Positions 18,850 through 28,825 are shown, counted from the stretch's first letter. The stretch is 64,000 nt of DNA from Batillaria attramentaria (GCA_018292915.2 JACVVK020000392.1:212501-276500); one strand, 5' to 3'. Notes: generated from the letters alone by a model not told the origin. Translations and numbers: made by a program.

Positions 18850-19043
18850 ACCCGTTGTTATCACTATACTTCTTTTGTACTGTATTGATCATGATCTAAT
18901 CGCATGTGGATATGTGTATCTGTGTGTACGATTTCTTTGTAGTGTAGTTTTCCTAGTTTGGCAAGGACAAGATGGAAGACAGGTCGTTGTACCTATATCT
19001 TTTTATCCTTGGAAAATAAAGTTTCATGTCATTTCATTTCACT
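18850..19043 (+). mobile_element. LINE-like 3' tail
   Basis: TTTGGCAAGGACAAGATGGA then ATCCTTGGAAAATAAAGTTT followed by CATGTCATTTCATTTCA. The GGCAAGGACA...CCTTGgAAAATAAAG order parallels the T1 tail at 51.05-51.12 kb. Confidence 0.5.
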
Positions 19044-19070
19044 TTCTCTCTCTCGTACCTTCTAGTCATT

Positions 19071-19102
<32 letters not shown>

Positions 19103-19485
19103 TTGTACCTTCCAGTTTCTCCACACTGCACTCTTAGCACTAAAAAAAAAAAAAAAAAAAAATCATTTTAATAAAAAAAAATTTACTCCAGTGAGATAGG
19201 AGAATGTTTCGGTTCGACTGAGTAAGCCAAATTCAGTTTCCGCAGCCGTTACGAAAGAGTGATAATCAGTCAAGGGACGAAACTCCTGTTTCCAGTCTCA
19301 GTCGGATGACAACAACGTACTTATAGCTGTTTATCAGCTTCTTTCTTTTATGAGACATGATTATACTTAATATCAAACATGATGAAACTTTGGAAGAGAG
19401 TTATCAGTTATCGTAAAGAAAAAAAGAAAAGAAAAAACAACAACAACAACAACAAAAAAAAAACAAAGAGAAAAAAAGAGGGGTG

Positions 19486-19768
19486 AGCGGTGGTCTAATA
19501 GGTAGCGCGTCGGATTTAGCCGCTGCGCTACTGAACGGCCGTCACCAATATATATAATATGGCGATGAAGCGTGGGTTCGAGCCCAGGTCGAGCTTGTGA
19601 TAATTATGTGATACCGGTTTTTCCCTGGCTACCGGGCTGCTCATCGGGGGTTTCTCTCCGGGTTATCCGGCTTTCCTCCCCTATCAAAATTGTAAAAAAA
19701 AATATAAGATAGGTATTGGGTGGCGCTGCACCGCAGCCCGAATTTCCCGAAAGGGACAATAAATTTTT
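19486..19768 (+). mobile_element. SINE-3, copy 2
   Basis: Plus-strand copy with GGTGAGCGGTGGTCTAATAG, GTGGGTTCGAGCCC, central TCATCGGGGGTTTCTCTCCG and the end AATTTCCCGAAAGGGACAAT followed by AAA and T/A-rich bases. A (TA)n run replaces the usual GTCATGGC stretch near 19550. Confidence 0.82.
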
Positions 19769-19834
19769 TTTTTTAAAGTACACAATGTCAAGATTTATAT
19801 GGAAGAATCGAGAAAATTGTCAGTTTGAACCACA

Positions 19835-19860
19835 GACGTATAGATCTAGATCTATACGTC
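19835..19860. other. Perfect 26 bp palindrome
   Basis: GACGTATAGATCT and its exact reverse complement abut without spacer. Outside it, GTTTGAACCA and TGGTTTGAAC continue the symmetry imperfectly to about 50 bp. Confidence 0.9.
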
Positions 19861-20030
19861 GATGGTTTGAACGATGCGAGTTTACAACTGATGTAGGGAC
19901 TAAACGTTGATGCACGGCTGATGATATTCCCGGCGGAATCAGTTTGAGACTTAGAGCAAAGTCTCAGACTAGTGTGGACTTTGTTTCATGCGTCTGGCTC
20001 AAACCGAACGATAAGTGTCAGCGATATCGT

Positions 20031-20215
20031 ACGCTGTTTGCGTCACTTGGTACAAGGGTCTAAACGTCGTGAACTGGATAGACACCTAGGCCTTTTTACC
20101 ATATGATGGCTTAAACTTGACAGCGATGTCGTACGCCGAGTCGTACGGTACAAGGGCCTAAGCGTTCATGGATTGGATAAACACCTAGCCCTTTTCATCA
20201 TATGATGGTAGAGGT
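20031..20215. repeat. Two-copy diverged tandem duplication
   Basis: Units at about 20031-20110 and 20135-20215 share GGTACAAGGG(T/C)CTAA(A/G)CG, GGAT(A/T)(G/A)A(C/T)ACCTAG and CATATGATGG. The region just upstream (19930-20010) has a relative at 40.04-40.12 kb. Confidence 0.65.
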
Positions 20216-20380
20216 TACGAACACGATATCAGTATTTGCAGGTGAGTCGTTAGCCAATCAGCTTGCGGGAATTTCTCCAAATTTTGTAATATAACACTTT
20301 TCAGGAGGATGCACCTGATTTAATTCTGGCTATCTGCTCGTTTAGTTTGGAAGTTCTTTCCGTTCTTAAATATACTGTTG

Positions 20381-20784
20381 AAAGATCTAAACTCCCAACA
20401 AAAAGCTTTCCGAAGTGTGAAAAAATGTTACAGAGTCGACCGTGCAAGCACAGTCAACTCTGTCACAGTTGCAGAGTTTTCAGCGCTTCGGGGATCCTTA
20501 TAAAACCAGAGCACGAGTTTGCCGTGACATTAGTCGGCTTTTGGTCAGTGAACGAGACACATCGCTACAGTGTCCAGCGCCGGGATGTTGAGTGCTGCAC
20601 GATCTTTCTCGCTCAGTGCCAAAACGCAAACTGAGCTGTGAAATCAGGCTGCCCGTGGCTTTTATTGGGGTTTCAGGGACGCTGAAAACTCTGCAACTAT
20701 GACAGAGTTGACTGTGCTTGCACGGTCGACTCTGTAAATTTTTTTCACACTTCGGAAAGCTTTTTGTTGGGAGCTTAGATCTTT
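20381..20784. mobile_element. Long foldback element F1, copy 1
   Basis: The two ends are about 115 bp inverted repeats starting AAAGATCTAA(A/G)CTCCCAAC and running through AGCTTTCCGAAGTGTGAAAA, GAGTCGACCGTGCAAGCACA and TTTTCAGCG. The plus arm has TTATAAAACC (20498-20507). The minus arm has ATAAAAG (around 20659-20665) with TCAGTT about 31 bp further on. No coding frame is convincing. Copies: 57.05-57.44 kb (full) and 57.80-58.20 kb (hybrid). Confidence 0.8.
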
Positions 20785-21058
20785 AAGCAGCCTCAGTCGA
20801 CAGGGTGTTATCATTTCACCTGTAGTCTCGTGCAAGGTTTTCCATTTTCTTTGCGAAACGTTTCCCACGTGTTATCTCAGCCCATCTGTCTTCCACACGT
20901 GCACAAGTGGCTGACGTTATAATTAATAGGGACCCTTCTTTGGAAAGCTGACAAACTGATTAAATGTTTACTTCCGATGGCAAAAATGCTGCAAAAGCGT
21001 TTCGGAGAGGACCTTGCTTGTTACTTGTCCGACTCATACATCATGTAAAAAAGGACGT

Positions 21059-21092
21059 GAATGGTCTGCGATCTCAACAAAAAGCCACATGC

Positions 21093-21140
<48 letters not shown>

Positions 21141-21618
21141 TAAACTACGACTCCTGCGACTGCGCATGATGCAGGCAACACTGTCACAGATGCAGAATTT
21201 TCAGCGCTTCGGAGATCCTTATAGACCCAACCAGAACGTGGGTGGGGTGGGTGTTTGGGGGTTTAACGTCCCTTTCCACCACATAAGGGTGATATCAAAG
21301 ACGGAACAACGAGAAAAAAAGGCCAGCACAAACATTTGGCCCCAGCCGGCGGGATTCAAACTCACGACCCGAGCATTGAGAGTCCAACGCTCTACCATTC
21401 GGCCAACCCGGCTCCCCAACCAGAACGTGAGTTTGCAGTGACTTCATTGTGCTTTTGGTCAGTGAGCGAGACACATCGCTACAGTGTCTAGCGGGTGTCG
21501 TGTGCTGCACGAAAAGACTAGCCTCTCCGAGCTTTCTCGATCATTAGTCCAAACGCAAACTGAGCTATGCAGTCAGGCTGCCCTTGGCTTTTGTAGGGGG
21601 TTTGAGGAAGCTGAAAAC
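21059..21618 (+). mobile_element. F1-related unit with (TG)n and SINE-1 insert
   Basis: It shares GGTCTGCGATCTCAACAAAA, TTTTCAGCGCTTCGGAGATC, TTTTGGTCAGTGAGCGAGAC and GCTACAGTGTCTAGCG with F1. A (TG)n tract (21097-21139) sits in the left arm. SINE-1 interrupts it at 21241-21417, between AACCAGAACGTG repeats. The right arm is cut off where a LINE fragment starts. Confidence 0.7.
21241..21417 (-). mobile_element. SINE-1, full length
   Basis: A complete minus-strand copy flanked by AACCAGAACGTG (21229-21240 and 21418-21429), an exact 12 bp target duplication within the F1-related unit. Confidence 0.92.
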
Positions 21619-22312
21619 AGTTTACCTTCAGTTCTGAACTGATTTTCACTACACCCGTCCAACAGAGTGCACACATAATCCAAATGACGGAGAGAATAGC
21701 TTGCAGGTGTCAGGACTACCAAAGCGACTTAATCTGGATAGCAAAAACATGTTTTTGACAATAATTTACAAAGACCATCAACATGCGTTTCCCATTTTAG
21801 TTGGTCGTCAATTAAGACACCCAGCAGACGGTGTCTGGTCAATGGACACCCATCCAACTGACAACCGTAAAGGAGATAATTTGCCTTGTTGTTTTTGGCG
21901 CGTTGTAATTAGCATGTTTTTGCTTTTGGGGGTACTAATTACCATTATTTATCTGTACACCAGTGATAGACTTCAGTGGGGTGGGGGTGGGTGTTTGGGA
22001 CTTTAACGTCCTTTTCCACCACGTATGGGTGATATCAAAGACGGGACGACGAGAAAAAAGGCCAGCACAAATATTTGGCCCCAGCCGGGATTCGAACTCA
22101 CGACCCGAGCATTGAAAGTCCTACGCTCTACCATTCGGCTATCCCGGCTCCCAGTAGACTTCAGTGAGACTATGCTGCAGTACTTTGTTTACTTTGGACT
22201 CATGCACATCTGATGCATGGAGCATGGAGTCGTCAGCAAACATATCACAGTTTACATCAGGGTTTGCAAGGGAAAGGTGCATATCATTTATAAATAAACA
22301 ACAACAACAACA
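21619..22312 (-). mobile_element. LINE fragment of the 55.5 kb family, split by SINE-1
   Basis: The minus strand encodes LFINDMHLSLANPDVNCDMF, ADDSMLHASDVHESKVN and then, beyond the SINE, degraded equivalents of the 55.8-56.6 kb frame (TTTCCCATTTTAGTTGGTCG is nearly identical). FADD is retained but stops and frame changes disrupt the rest. Both ends are truncated: at (AG)n on the 5' side and at F1-related DNA on the 3' side. Confidence 0.85.
21979..22154 (-). mobile_element. SINE-1 inside LINE fragment
   Basis: A full copy flanked by TAGACTTCAGTG (21967-21978 and 22155-22166), an exact 12 bp duplication of LINE coding sequence. Confidence 0.93.
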
Positions 22313-22315
22313 AAA

Positions 22316-22364
<49 letters not shown>

Positions 22365-22534
22365 GTTTTCAAAAACACAAAAATGGCAATTAGGAACAAA
22401 ATCAAAAGTACATGAACGTGTAGGCAAATAACTTCTGTTCTTATTCTCAGTTCTTATTTCCTCCAACGCAATTAAGTGAGAGAGAGAGAGACAAAACTAC
22501 AACGCAAGTCTACGCCTCACAGAATAAATTGGGG

Positions 22535-22549
22535 CGTTGCTAGGCAACG
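22535..22549. promoter_or_regulatory. X-box-like motif
   Basis: CGTTGCTAGGCAACG is a near-perfect dyad fitting the RFX-factor X-box (two GTTGC/GCAAC half sites without spacer). No ciliary or other gene start was recognised next to it, so function is uncertain. Confidence 0.3.
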
Positions 22550-22721
22550 TCAAATTTTGAATTTATCGGCCACAGCAAGGAGCGACAACTCTCCCTGGAA
22601 ACGGAACCTGGCACCAGGTGTTTCTGGCGCCCACAGTCGGGGAGAGAGGCTGGCAGGCAAATAGGATGCGAGACACACATCTGAGAACAAAAACGAAACA
22701 GGTCTGTTACAGACATAAAGT

Positions 22722-22722
<1 letters not shown>

Positions 22723-22781
<59 letters not shown>
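22723..22781. repeat. (GT)n microsatellite
   Basis: Uninterrupted GT repeat; a 17 bp G-rich run follows at about 22868. Confidence 0.95.
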
Positions 22782-22782
<1 letters not shown>

Positions 22783-23097
22783 ATTCTTGTGGGCGACACA
22801 GCCTCCAGCACAGAAGAAGTAGTTCATCTCTGTGGCCTGGTCACCTAAGTCACGACCGGCGGAGAGGAGGGGGGGGGGGGGGGATGGGAGTTTTTGGTGG
22901 GGAGGGGGTAACTGCAGTTTCTGGGAGACTGAGAGGTTGGGAATAGGCCTACCTACGAGGTTGGTAGCCGTCAGGTTAACGTCCAACCTTTTCTACCATG
23001 TAACAGTGTTCAGTCCATGAGCGAATAGTTAAAACAATAAATGAATAATTTACGAATAAGTAAATACCTCATAAATGAATAAATAAATAAACCAATA

Positions 23098-23460
23098 GTT
23101 ACAAGAAATAAAGTTGCAAAAAATAAAGTTACAAAATAAAGTTGCAAAAAATAAAGTTACAAAAAAATAAAGTTACAAAAAAATAAAGTTACAAAAAATA
23201 AGGTTACAACAAATAAAGTTACAAAAAAATAAAGTTACCCAAAAAATAAGGTTACAAAAAAAAATAAAGTTAAAAAAACAAATTAACAAAAAAAAAAAAA
23301 AAGTTACAAAGGATAAAGTTACAAAAAATAAGGTTACAACAAATAAAGTTACAAAAAATAAGGTTACAATAAAATAAAGTTACAAAAAATAAAATTACAA
23401 AAAAAAAATAACGTTACAAAAAAAAGTTCACTAAAAATAAAGTTACAATAAATAACGTTC
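23098..23460. repeat. AT-rich minisatellite, about 15 bp unit
   Basis: Roughly 20 variants of AAAAAATAAAGTTAC follow one another, with A-run length changes and AAGGTTAC variants. It resembles an AATAAAGTTAC retroposon tail that has expanded. Confidence 0.9.
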
Positions 23461-23775
23461 CGATTTCCCAAAAGACCACTCGTTTAGGCCAAACATTTAG
23501 TGCACAGCCACGAAAGGCATATTACGCCAACACTTTCATACAGAAGCCCACGTCGTTCCGTTGTTCTCTCCCCTCTCTCGAAACTGTTTTGTTGCATTGC
23601 ATTCCGCATGGTAGCGTTGTGTTTGCATAATTAATGAGGCTTCACCTTCCTACCAGAGTCACTGATCACTCCTAATTTTTCTCGTGGTACTTAAGAGTGC
23701 TGTTACTGATAGAGGCAAATGCTACCAATTTTTTTAATGCTTACAGATCGGTCTGCGCTGTTTTCGTGGTATCTC

Positions 23776-24191
23776 AGTGGCCCCGTTTACATTACAGAGC
23801 GCTCTGAGGGCGCCCCTAAAGCGCACCGTACTGAGAGCGCTCCACGGCGTTTACATTACACAGTCGTGGAAGGGGAGCTGATGTGTCACGTGCTCTCAAG
23901 GAATGTGACATATTCAAGATGGCAGCGACCAGAAAGCACGTGTTTTTGTATGCCTGGCAGAAAAAAAAACCCCGATCTTTCGCCATTTGCAAAAATGGCC
24001 TGTTGCTACGGTGACACAGGGCCCCACGTGACGTGACGGAAGCGCCCTAAGCGAGAGCGCCCTCAGACTATCCACTGTAGGTAGTCTGAGAGCGGTGCGC
24101 TTTCGGGGCGGTTTGTCCAAGTGTAAACGGGACAGGGCGCTCTCAGAGCGCTCTCAGGGCGGTATTTTGAGCTACTGTAAACGGGGCCACT
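23776..24191. mobile_element. MITE-B, AGTGGCCCCG ends
   Basis: The ends are AGTGGCCCCGTTTACATTAC and its inverted counterpart TACTGTAAACGGGGCCACT. AGAGCGCTCT-type dyads lie near both ends. About 416 bp; a 105-codon frame inside has no recognisable domain. No clean target duplication was seen. The next MITE starts only 21 bp downstream. Confidence 0.75.
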
Positions 24192-24212
24192 CATCACACC
24201 ACTTAGACACCT

Positions 24213-24481
24213 GGGCCCGTATGTAATAGTCGAGGTTAGGGCTTTTAGCCCCGGGTTAGAGTCTAACCTTGAACTAAACTAGCTCTGGGGTTAATTTTTT
24301 TTTAAATCAGGAAGCGGGCCCGTTCCAGGAAGGTGCCTGAGCCGTTATAGAAGGATTTTTTTCTTCCTTTCTTTGCATCCTTTTTTAAAAATTTAATTTT
24401 GCTTTTGGGTTTCTTTTGTCCTAGTCTGGGTTAGGCCCGTAGCCGTGGGTTAAATTAACCTCGACTTTTACATACGGGCCC
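24213..24481 (+). mobile_element. MITE-A, full reference copy
   Basis: The 269 bp element has inverted ends GGGCCCGTATGTAATAGTCG and CGACTTTTACATACGGGCCC (19 of 20 matched). Near the left end AGGGCTTTTAGCCC and TTAGAGTCTAAC add smaller dyads. It is non-coding. Copies lie at 7.9, 17.9, 47.8 and 48.3 kb. No shared target duplication was found, so the superfamily is open. Confidence 0.85.
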
Positions 24482-24760
24482 TGCACGGTCTGTAATGTTG
24501 GCACTGAGCCAACAGAAGGGTACTTGATGACGCAGCGACGACACTGAACGCTCAAGTAGTGTATACAACAGTCATAGAATTTGAATGCTCCGCTCGCGCA
24601 TAGTGTAAAACAACGTTGTGTCGCATTGAGAGCTGTACTAATCAAGATATAGCATTTCGAGCGTATAGGCACACTCACGAGCGAAACTGTTCCAGAACAT
24701 GTTGGCTTAGCAAAGATGGAATTAGCCCGTTTGAAAACTTAATGGTGACTGCGTGTCGTT
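24477..24760 (-). mobile_element. Repeat Z, longest copy
   Basis: Its left part matches 10889-11045 inverted. Its right part (TATAGCATTTCGAGCG, GCAAAGATGGAATTAGCCCG) matches 45.37-45.48 kb. The three copies give a unit of at least 280 bp with no recognised coding sequence. Confidence 0.55.
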
Positions 24761-24761
24761 T

Positions 24762-24910
24762 AGTCTTGGCGGTCGAGTGGCTTAACAGGTTGAACGTTGG
24801 GACTCGACACCGGAAGGTCACAGGTTCGACGTCTTTGTGAAGTCTTTAAAAAAAAAAAAATCAATATCCCCGTCTTTATCATCATCCTTGCGATGACAAG
24901 AAAAGCATTA
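24762..24910 (+). mobile_element. Diverged tRNA-headed SINE
   Basis: GGCGGTCGAGTGGCTTAACA (A-box-like) and ACAGGTTCGACGTC (B-box-like) are followed by CCGTCTTTATCATC and CCTTGCGATGACAAGAAAAG, which fit the order of SINE-1 body motifs. Old and degraded. Confidence 0.5.
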
Positions 24911-25844
24911 AAACCAGGGCCGGATCCAGGGAGGGTGCTTTGGCACTACAGCCCCCCTCCCCCCCGGCAGTAGCATCAAACTGTAAATAATTGTTTAAAA
25001 TTGAGTTGTAACGCTTGTGTTTTAATGCCGTATATAACAACAGTTAGAAACTTAAAAACGTCGGTTGTTGTGTTTGGCCTTTTACAAGACCCGGGCAATA
25101 GGCCAAAAAAAAAAAAAAAAATTCAGCGGCTGCAACATGCTTTTGCTCTAATCTGCTCTTTGGAAGAAACACTATCGATTTTTTGTTTGTTTGTTTTGCT
25201 TTTTGTGTTTTTTTGTTTTTTTTTGTTTTTGGGTTTTTTTTCCCGTGTTTTGTTTTAGTTGTTTGTTTTGTTTTTATTTTGCTTTTTGTTTTTGTTTGTA
25301 CTGTCGTAAGTTGTAAGAACACAACGATTTTAGTCATGCCATGATTCTGAAATCAGAAAACAAAACAAAACAGCTACAACAACTTTCAAAACAACTAACA
25401 ACGAGAAGAAAAAATAAAACAACAACAGCAGCAGCAGCAACAAAAACAACAACAACAACAACAACAACAGCAACCAAGACCAACAACAAAAATATGGACT
25501 TCACTTAGGTTCATTTGTGGGTGAAGAGGCCGAAGTTGACTCATTCAACCTTACGTCCTGCTGACGCCTCTTGTCCGTCGACCTAGTCACCTACAAGTGT
25601 CGTTCTGTGTCTGTTTCGGGACGTCCCTCAAGGCTGTCAGCTTGGACGTAGGCAGGTGGCAAATGCCGCCGTCAGGACCCAGAAACAGACATTTTTCCCT
25701 CCAGTTTCTTCTCCTGCTTCCCACACACAAGGCTAGAGAAGCCCGTGAGGCGACGTTGACGCATTGGATTAGGATGTCCTGGTCAGTCTTGTTGGTGCAA
25801 ACGAGGCAAAAACTTGAGACGACTCTGTGCCATCGGCTTTCCTG

Positions 25845-25990
25845 ACTGCACTGTTTACGGTGCCTGTCTCGCCTTCTTGTACACACACACGCACATACAT
25901 CAAGTGTGCACGCTAAAAATCCCACGTTCATCTTCCGAAGAAGAGTAGGCTGTGGCCGGTGGCGTGGTAAACAGAAATACTGTCGCACGC
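25845..25990 (+). repeat. Dispersed repeat W, copy 1
   Basis: CGGTGCCTGTCTCGCCTTCT, (AC)n and CAAGTGTGCACGCTAAAAAT followed by CCCA recur at 49.97-50.06 kb. Confidence 0.5.
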
Positions 25991-26173
25991 ACCAGAGTGA
26001 ATAGCAGGGTGGAGGTTTGCACATAAAGTAGCGCTTAGCGGCAGCATGCTTTCACTGCTTCGTCCTCCAGCCCTGCGGCGCCGTGAGCATTCCAGCAGAG
26101 ATGGATATGTGCACCGAGGAGAAGTCTACCATACCATACCATACCACTGACGTGAAACAGGCTCAGCGAGGAA

Positions 26174-26340
26174 TGGGTGGGTGGGTGTTTGGGAGTTTAA
26201 CGTCCTTCTCCACCACGTATGGGTGATGTCAAAGACGGGGCAACGAGAAAAAGCCGGTCAGCATAAATACTTGGCCCCAGCCGGGATTCGAACTCACGAT
26301 CCGAGCATTGGAAGTCCGACGCTCGGCCATCTCGGCTCCC
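26174..26340 (-). mobile_element. SINE-1
   Basis: Nearly full copy with GGGATTCGAACTCACGATCC. CAGGCTCAGCGAG upstream and CAGGCTAACCGAG downstream may be an aged 13 bp duplication (two mismatches). Confidence 0.87.
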
Positions 26341-26429
26341 CCAGGCTAACCGAGACCTGAGCCGAGACAACTCAGAACTAAGAAGAAAAAGCCAATAGGA
26401 TCCGTGACAGGAAAAGTGGACAGTTCTAA

Positions 26430-26700
26430 ACAACGTTTAAGGCGCTGCTATTTCACGGTGTGCACAGAAGCGGTGAATTCTGTCAAATTCACCGACAGAG
26501 TGTATTTTCAGCCTCAGAAATTATTCTCCGCATGAGTTGTCTCCCTTGAATGCATTTCTTATTTTTATTTTTCGTGGCAACTCTGTGCTGTGCCATACCA
26601 CGTGCACGATTGCTGCGGCAAGGGAGAGAACTCATGCACACGATAATCTCTGAGAGAGGCTGAAAATGCACTTTCACCGTGACAGCGCTGCAGTAAATAT
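26430..26700. mobile_element. Foldback repeat F2, copy 2
   Basis: Inverted arms share TTTTCAGCCTC, GAGTT(G/C)TCTCCCTTG and CGTGGCA-type blocks. It is related to 1273-1521 through GCGGCAAGGGAGA and ATTTTTCGTGGCA. Confidence 0.6.
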
Positions 26701-26853
26701 TGCACCTGCTAAATTCGGAAATGCTATCTGCTGAGCCACTGCTGACACCTCGATGTTTCTGGGCGGTTTTGTTTCACTTTTTCCGCATTTCATTTGACCA
26801 GCTGCGTTTGCCCCCTTTTCGGACACTGGGCAAAACGCCCCGAAACCACAGGT

Positions 26854-27002
26854 GGGTGGGTGGGTGGGTGTTTGGGGGTTTAACGTCCTTTTCCACCACA
26901 TTCGGGTGATATCAAAGACGGGGCAACGATGAAAAAGCCAGCACAAATATTTGGCCCCAGCCGGGATACGAACTCACGACCCGAGCATTAGAAGTCCAAC
27001 AA
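26854..27002 (-). mobile_element. SINE-1, 5'-truncated in the tRNA head
   Basis: It lacks the first ~35 bp (truncated after GAAGTCCAAC on the plus strand) but is flanked by AAACCACAGGT (26843-26853 and 27003-27013), so it inserted in truncated form. Confidence 0.92.
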
Positions 27003-27006
27003 AAAC

Positions 27007-27257
27007 CACAGGTAACTAACTACATGTGATCTATTGCCTTGAGCTGTATCAGTGATTGGGAACTCTGTCCTAATTACCGTGGCATTTGGAAATCTAAAAG
27101 TCGTGCATGTGCCATTTTCTATAACCAAGAAGGAGAAGTCACAGGTAACTGCCATGTTAATTGGTAGTTCGCCTTGAGCGGGTTCCGAAAGCCGTTCTAA
27201 TTACGGTGGCATTTGGCAATATTCAAGTCATGTGTATGTCAGTTTTCACGCCAAGAC
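27007..27257. repeat. Diverged tandem duplication, about 125 bp unit
   Basis: CACAGGTAACT, CGCCTTGAGC / TGCCTTGAGC, TCTAATTAC(C/G)GTGGCATTTGG and CCAAGA occur twice in the same order (27007-27128 and 27139-27257). Confidence 0.7.
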
Positions 27258-27450
27258 GGATGGCGTTAAGACGAAAAGTCATTTACGTTTACAAAGTACA
27301 GTCATACTGTTTGCGTTCTTCTTTGTTTCTGAAAACCGGATAAAAGATTTATGGACACAAACCAGGAAGAGGGGGAACTTGAGTCTTCTTTGCAAAATGT
27401 CGAACAAAATAGAACCCTATCATTTTCCAAAAGCAAGAGCTTTTCCTCGC

Positions 27451-27566
<116 letters not shown>

Positions 27567-28039
27567 AAAACATGAAACCTTTTAATTTGTTTTTCAAAGC
27601 CGCATGTGTGGCATGTCCGTTGAGATAATCTACACGGTATAATCTTCATGATATCCATAGTGATGCCAAAACAAAAACGCTACGTGTAATTATCTCAAGG
27701 AAGTATAGTTTTCACTGTCTTGAATAATCCAGAATCGGTTTTTAAGGCACCAAGTGCGAAATATGTCTTGAGAAAATACAATATATAAAAATAAAATTCT
27801 TGTCGGTTTTTTGTCGGTTTTGTTGTTGTTATTCGTTTTTTGTTTTGTTTTGTTTTGTTTTGTTGTTGTTTTGGGTTTCGGGTTAAAAAAACAACAACAA
27901 CGTTTTGGTGAAACTGTTCAGAAACATAATAAAAAGAGTTTGCCCGAAAGTCTTTTTGCACCATGGCATTATCCTTCATTTATATTAAAAAGCGTCAGTG
28001 ACACTCTCCTATTTACACTTTGAGGACCGTGTACAGATT

Positions 28040-28190
28040 TTGTATCGCTCACCACAGGCTTGCATCGGACCAGAGATCGTCAGGTCCAGGGGTTCGAATC
28101 CAGGTAGGGGCAAAATTTGTGCAGGTATTTCCCAGTGCTCCCGTCTTTAAAATCACCCTTGCGGTCGACAAAATGTTAAAGTCTCTATGT
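28040..28190 (+). mobile_element. Diverged SINE-1 relative
   Basis: GGGGTTCGAATCCAGG (B-box), GGGGCAAAATTTGTGC, CCCGTCTTTAAAATCACCC and GTTAAAG follow the SINE-1 order; the A-box half is degraded. Confidence 0.55.
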
Positions 28191-28258
28191 TCTTCGTAAT
28201 GAGTTCTGAAGAGAAAAACTGCCGCTTACAAAGTTCTTTTTTTATTGATCTTTTTTAT

Positions 28259-28382
28259 CTGACATATGACAGTATACACACAAAGTACAAAGACAACGAT
28301 ATAACAAATACACCACAATACTGACATATGACAGTATACACACAAAGTACAAAGACAAAGATATAACAAATACACCACAATA
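28259..28382. repeat. Exact 62 bp tandem duplication
   Basis: Two head-to-tail units (28259-28320 and 28321-28382) differ at one base (AACGAT versus AAAGAT). Low divergence implies a recent duplication. Confidence 0.92.
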
Positions 28383-28416
28383 TCAAATCACAAAAAAGAA
28401 GGAAAGACTTGATGGC

Positions 28417-28418
<2 letters not shown>

Positions 28419-28482
<64 letters not shown>
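28419..28482. repeat. (CA)n microsatellite
   Basis: Uninterrupted CA repeat of about 64 bp. Confidence 0.95.
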
Positions 28483-28484
<2 letters not shown>

Positions 28485-28597
28485 GTTCTATGGCTGTTTG
28501 CCAAATGGATAGATGTTACTTGTGGGCCATTGCGCCCGTTTTCGTGACTTTGCGGCTTGTAATAGTAGAGCAATATGACTTCCTTTGGTCTCACGTT

Positions 28598-28822
28598 CCC
28601 ATACCTGACCTACACGTCGATACGACCAAGTCGCTAAAAATAGCCACCAATCAGCGCTGTCTAGTTTGTCTTTCAGTCCGCAAACAAATAATGTCGTCTG
28701 CTCAGTACGCGATACGCTTGTACGTACGTAGAACAACATATACGCCAACGAGAGTCACCACAACCAGATGCACAGATTAGGCACATTCAATGAAACATTT
28801 TCCACATGATATTGTGTGCCTG
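28598..28822 (-). mobile_element. Repeat X, minus-strand copy
   Basis: The reverse complement carries GTGGTGACTC, CTACGTACGTA, GTACTGAGCAGACGACATTA and GCGCTGATTGGTGG in repeat X order. It ends directly at the TTA target site of the next MITE. Confidence 0.65.
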
Positions 28823-28825
28823 TTA

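Noticed and set aside
18551..19171. 206-codon plus frame
   Set aside because: Runs through (TC)n, (TG)n, a LINE tail and (TTG)n; it is composite repeat translation.
22975..23010. SINE-1 3' fragment (GTTAACGTCCAACCTTTTCTA)
   Set aside because: Only about 30 bp with several mismatches; too short to separate from chance.
23719..24036. 105-codon plus frame
   Set aside because: Lies almost wholly within MITE-B and shows no domain.
25587..26024. Minus-strand frame of 145 codons
   Set aside because: It overlaps dispersed repeat W, has no recognised domain and an implausible composition.
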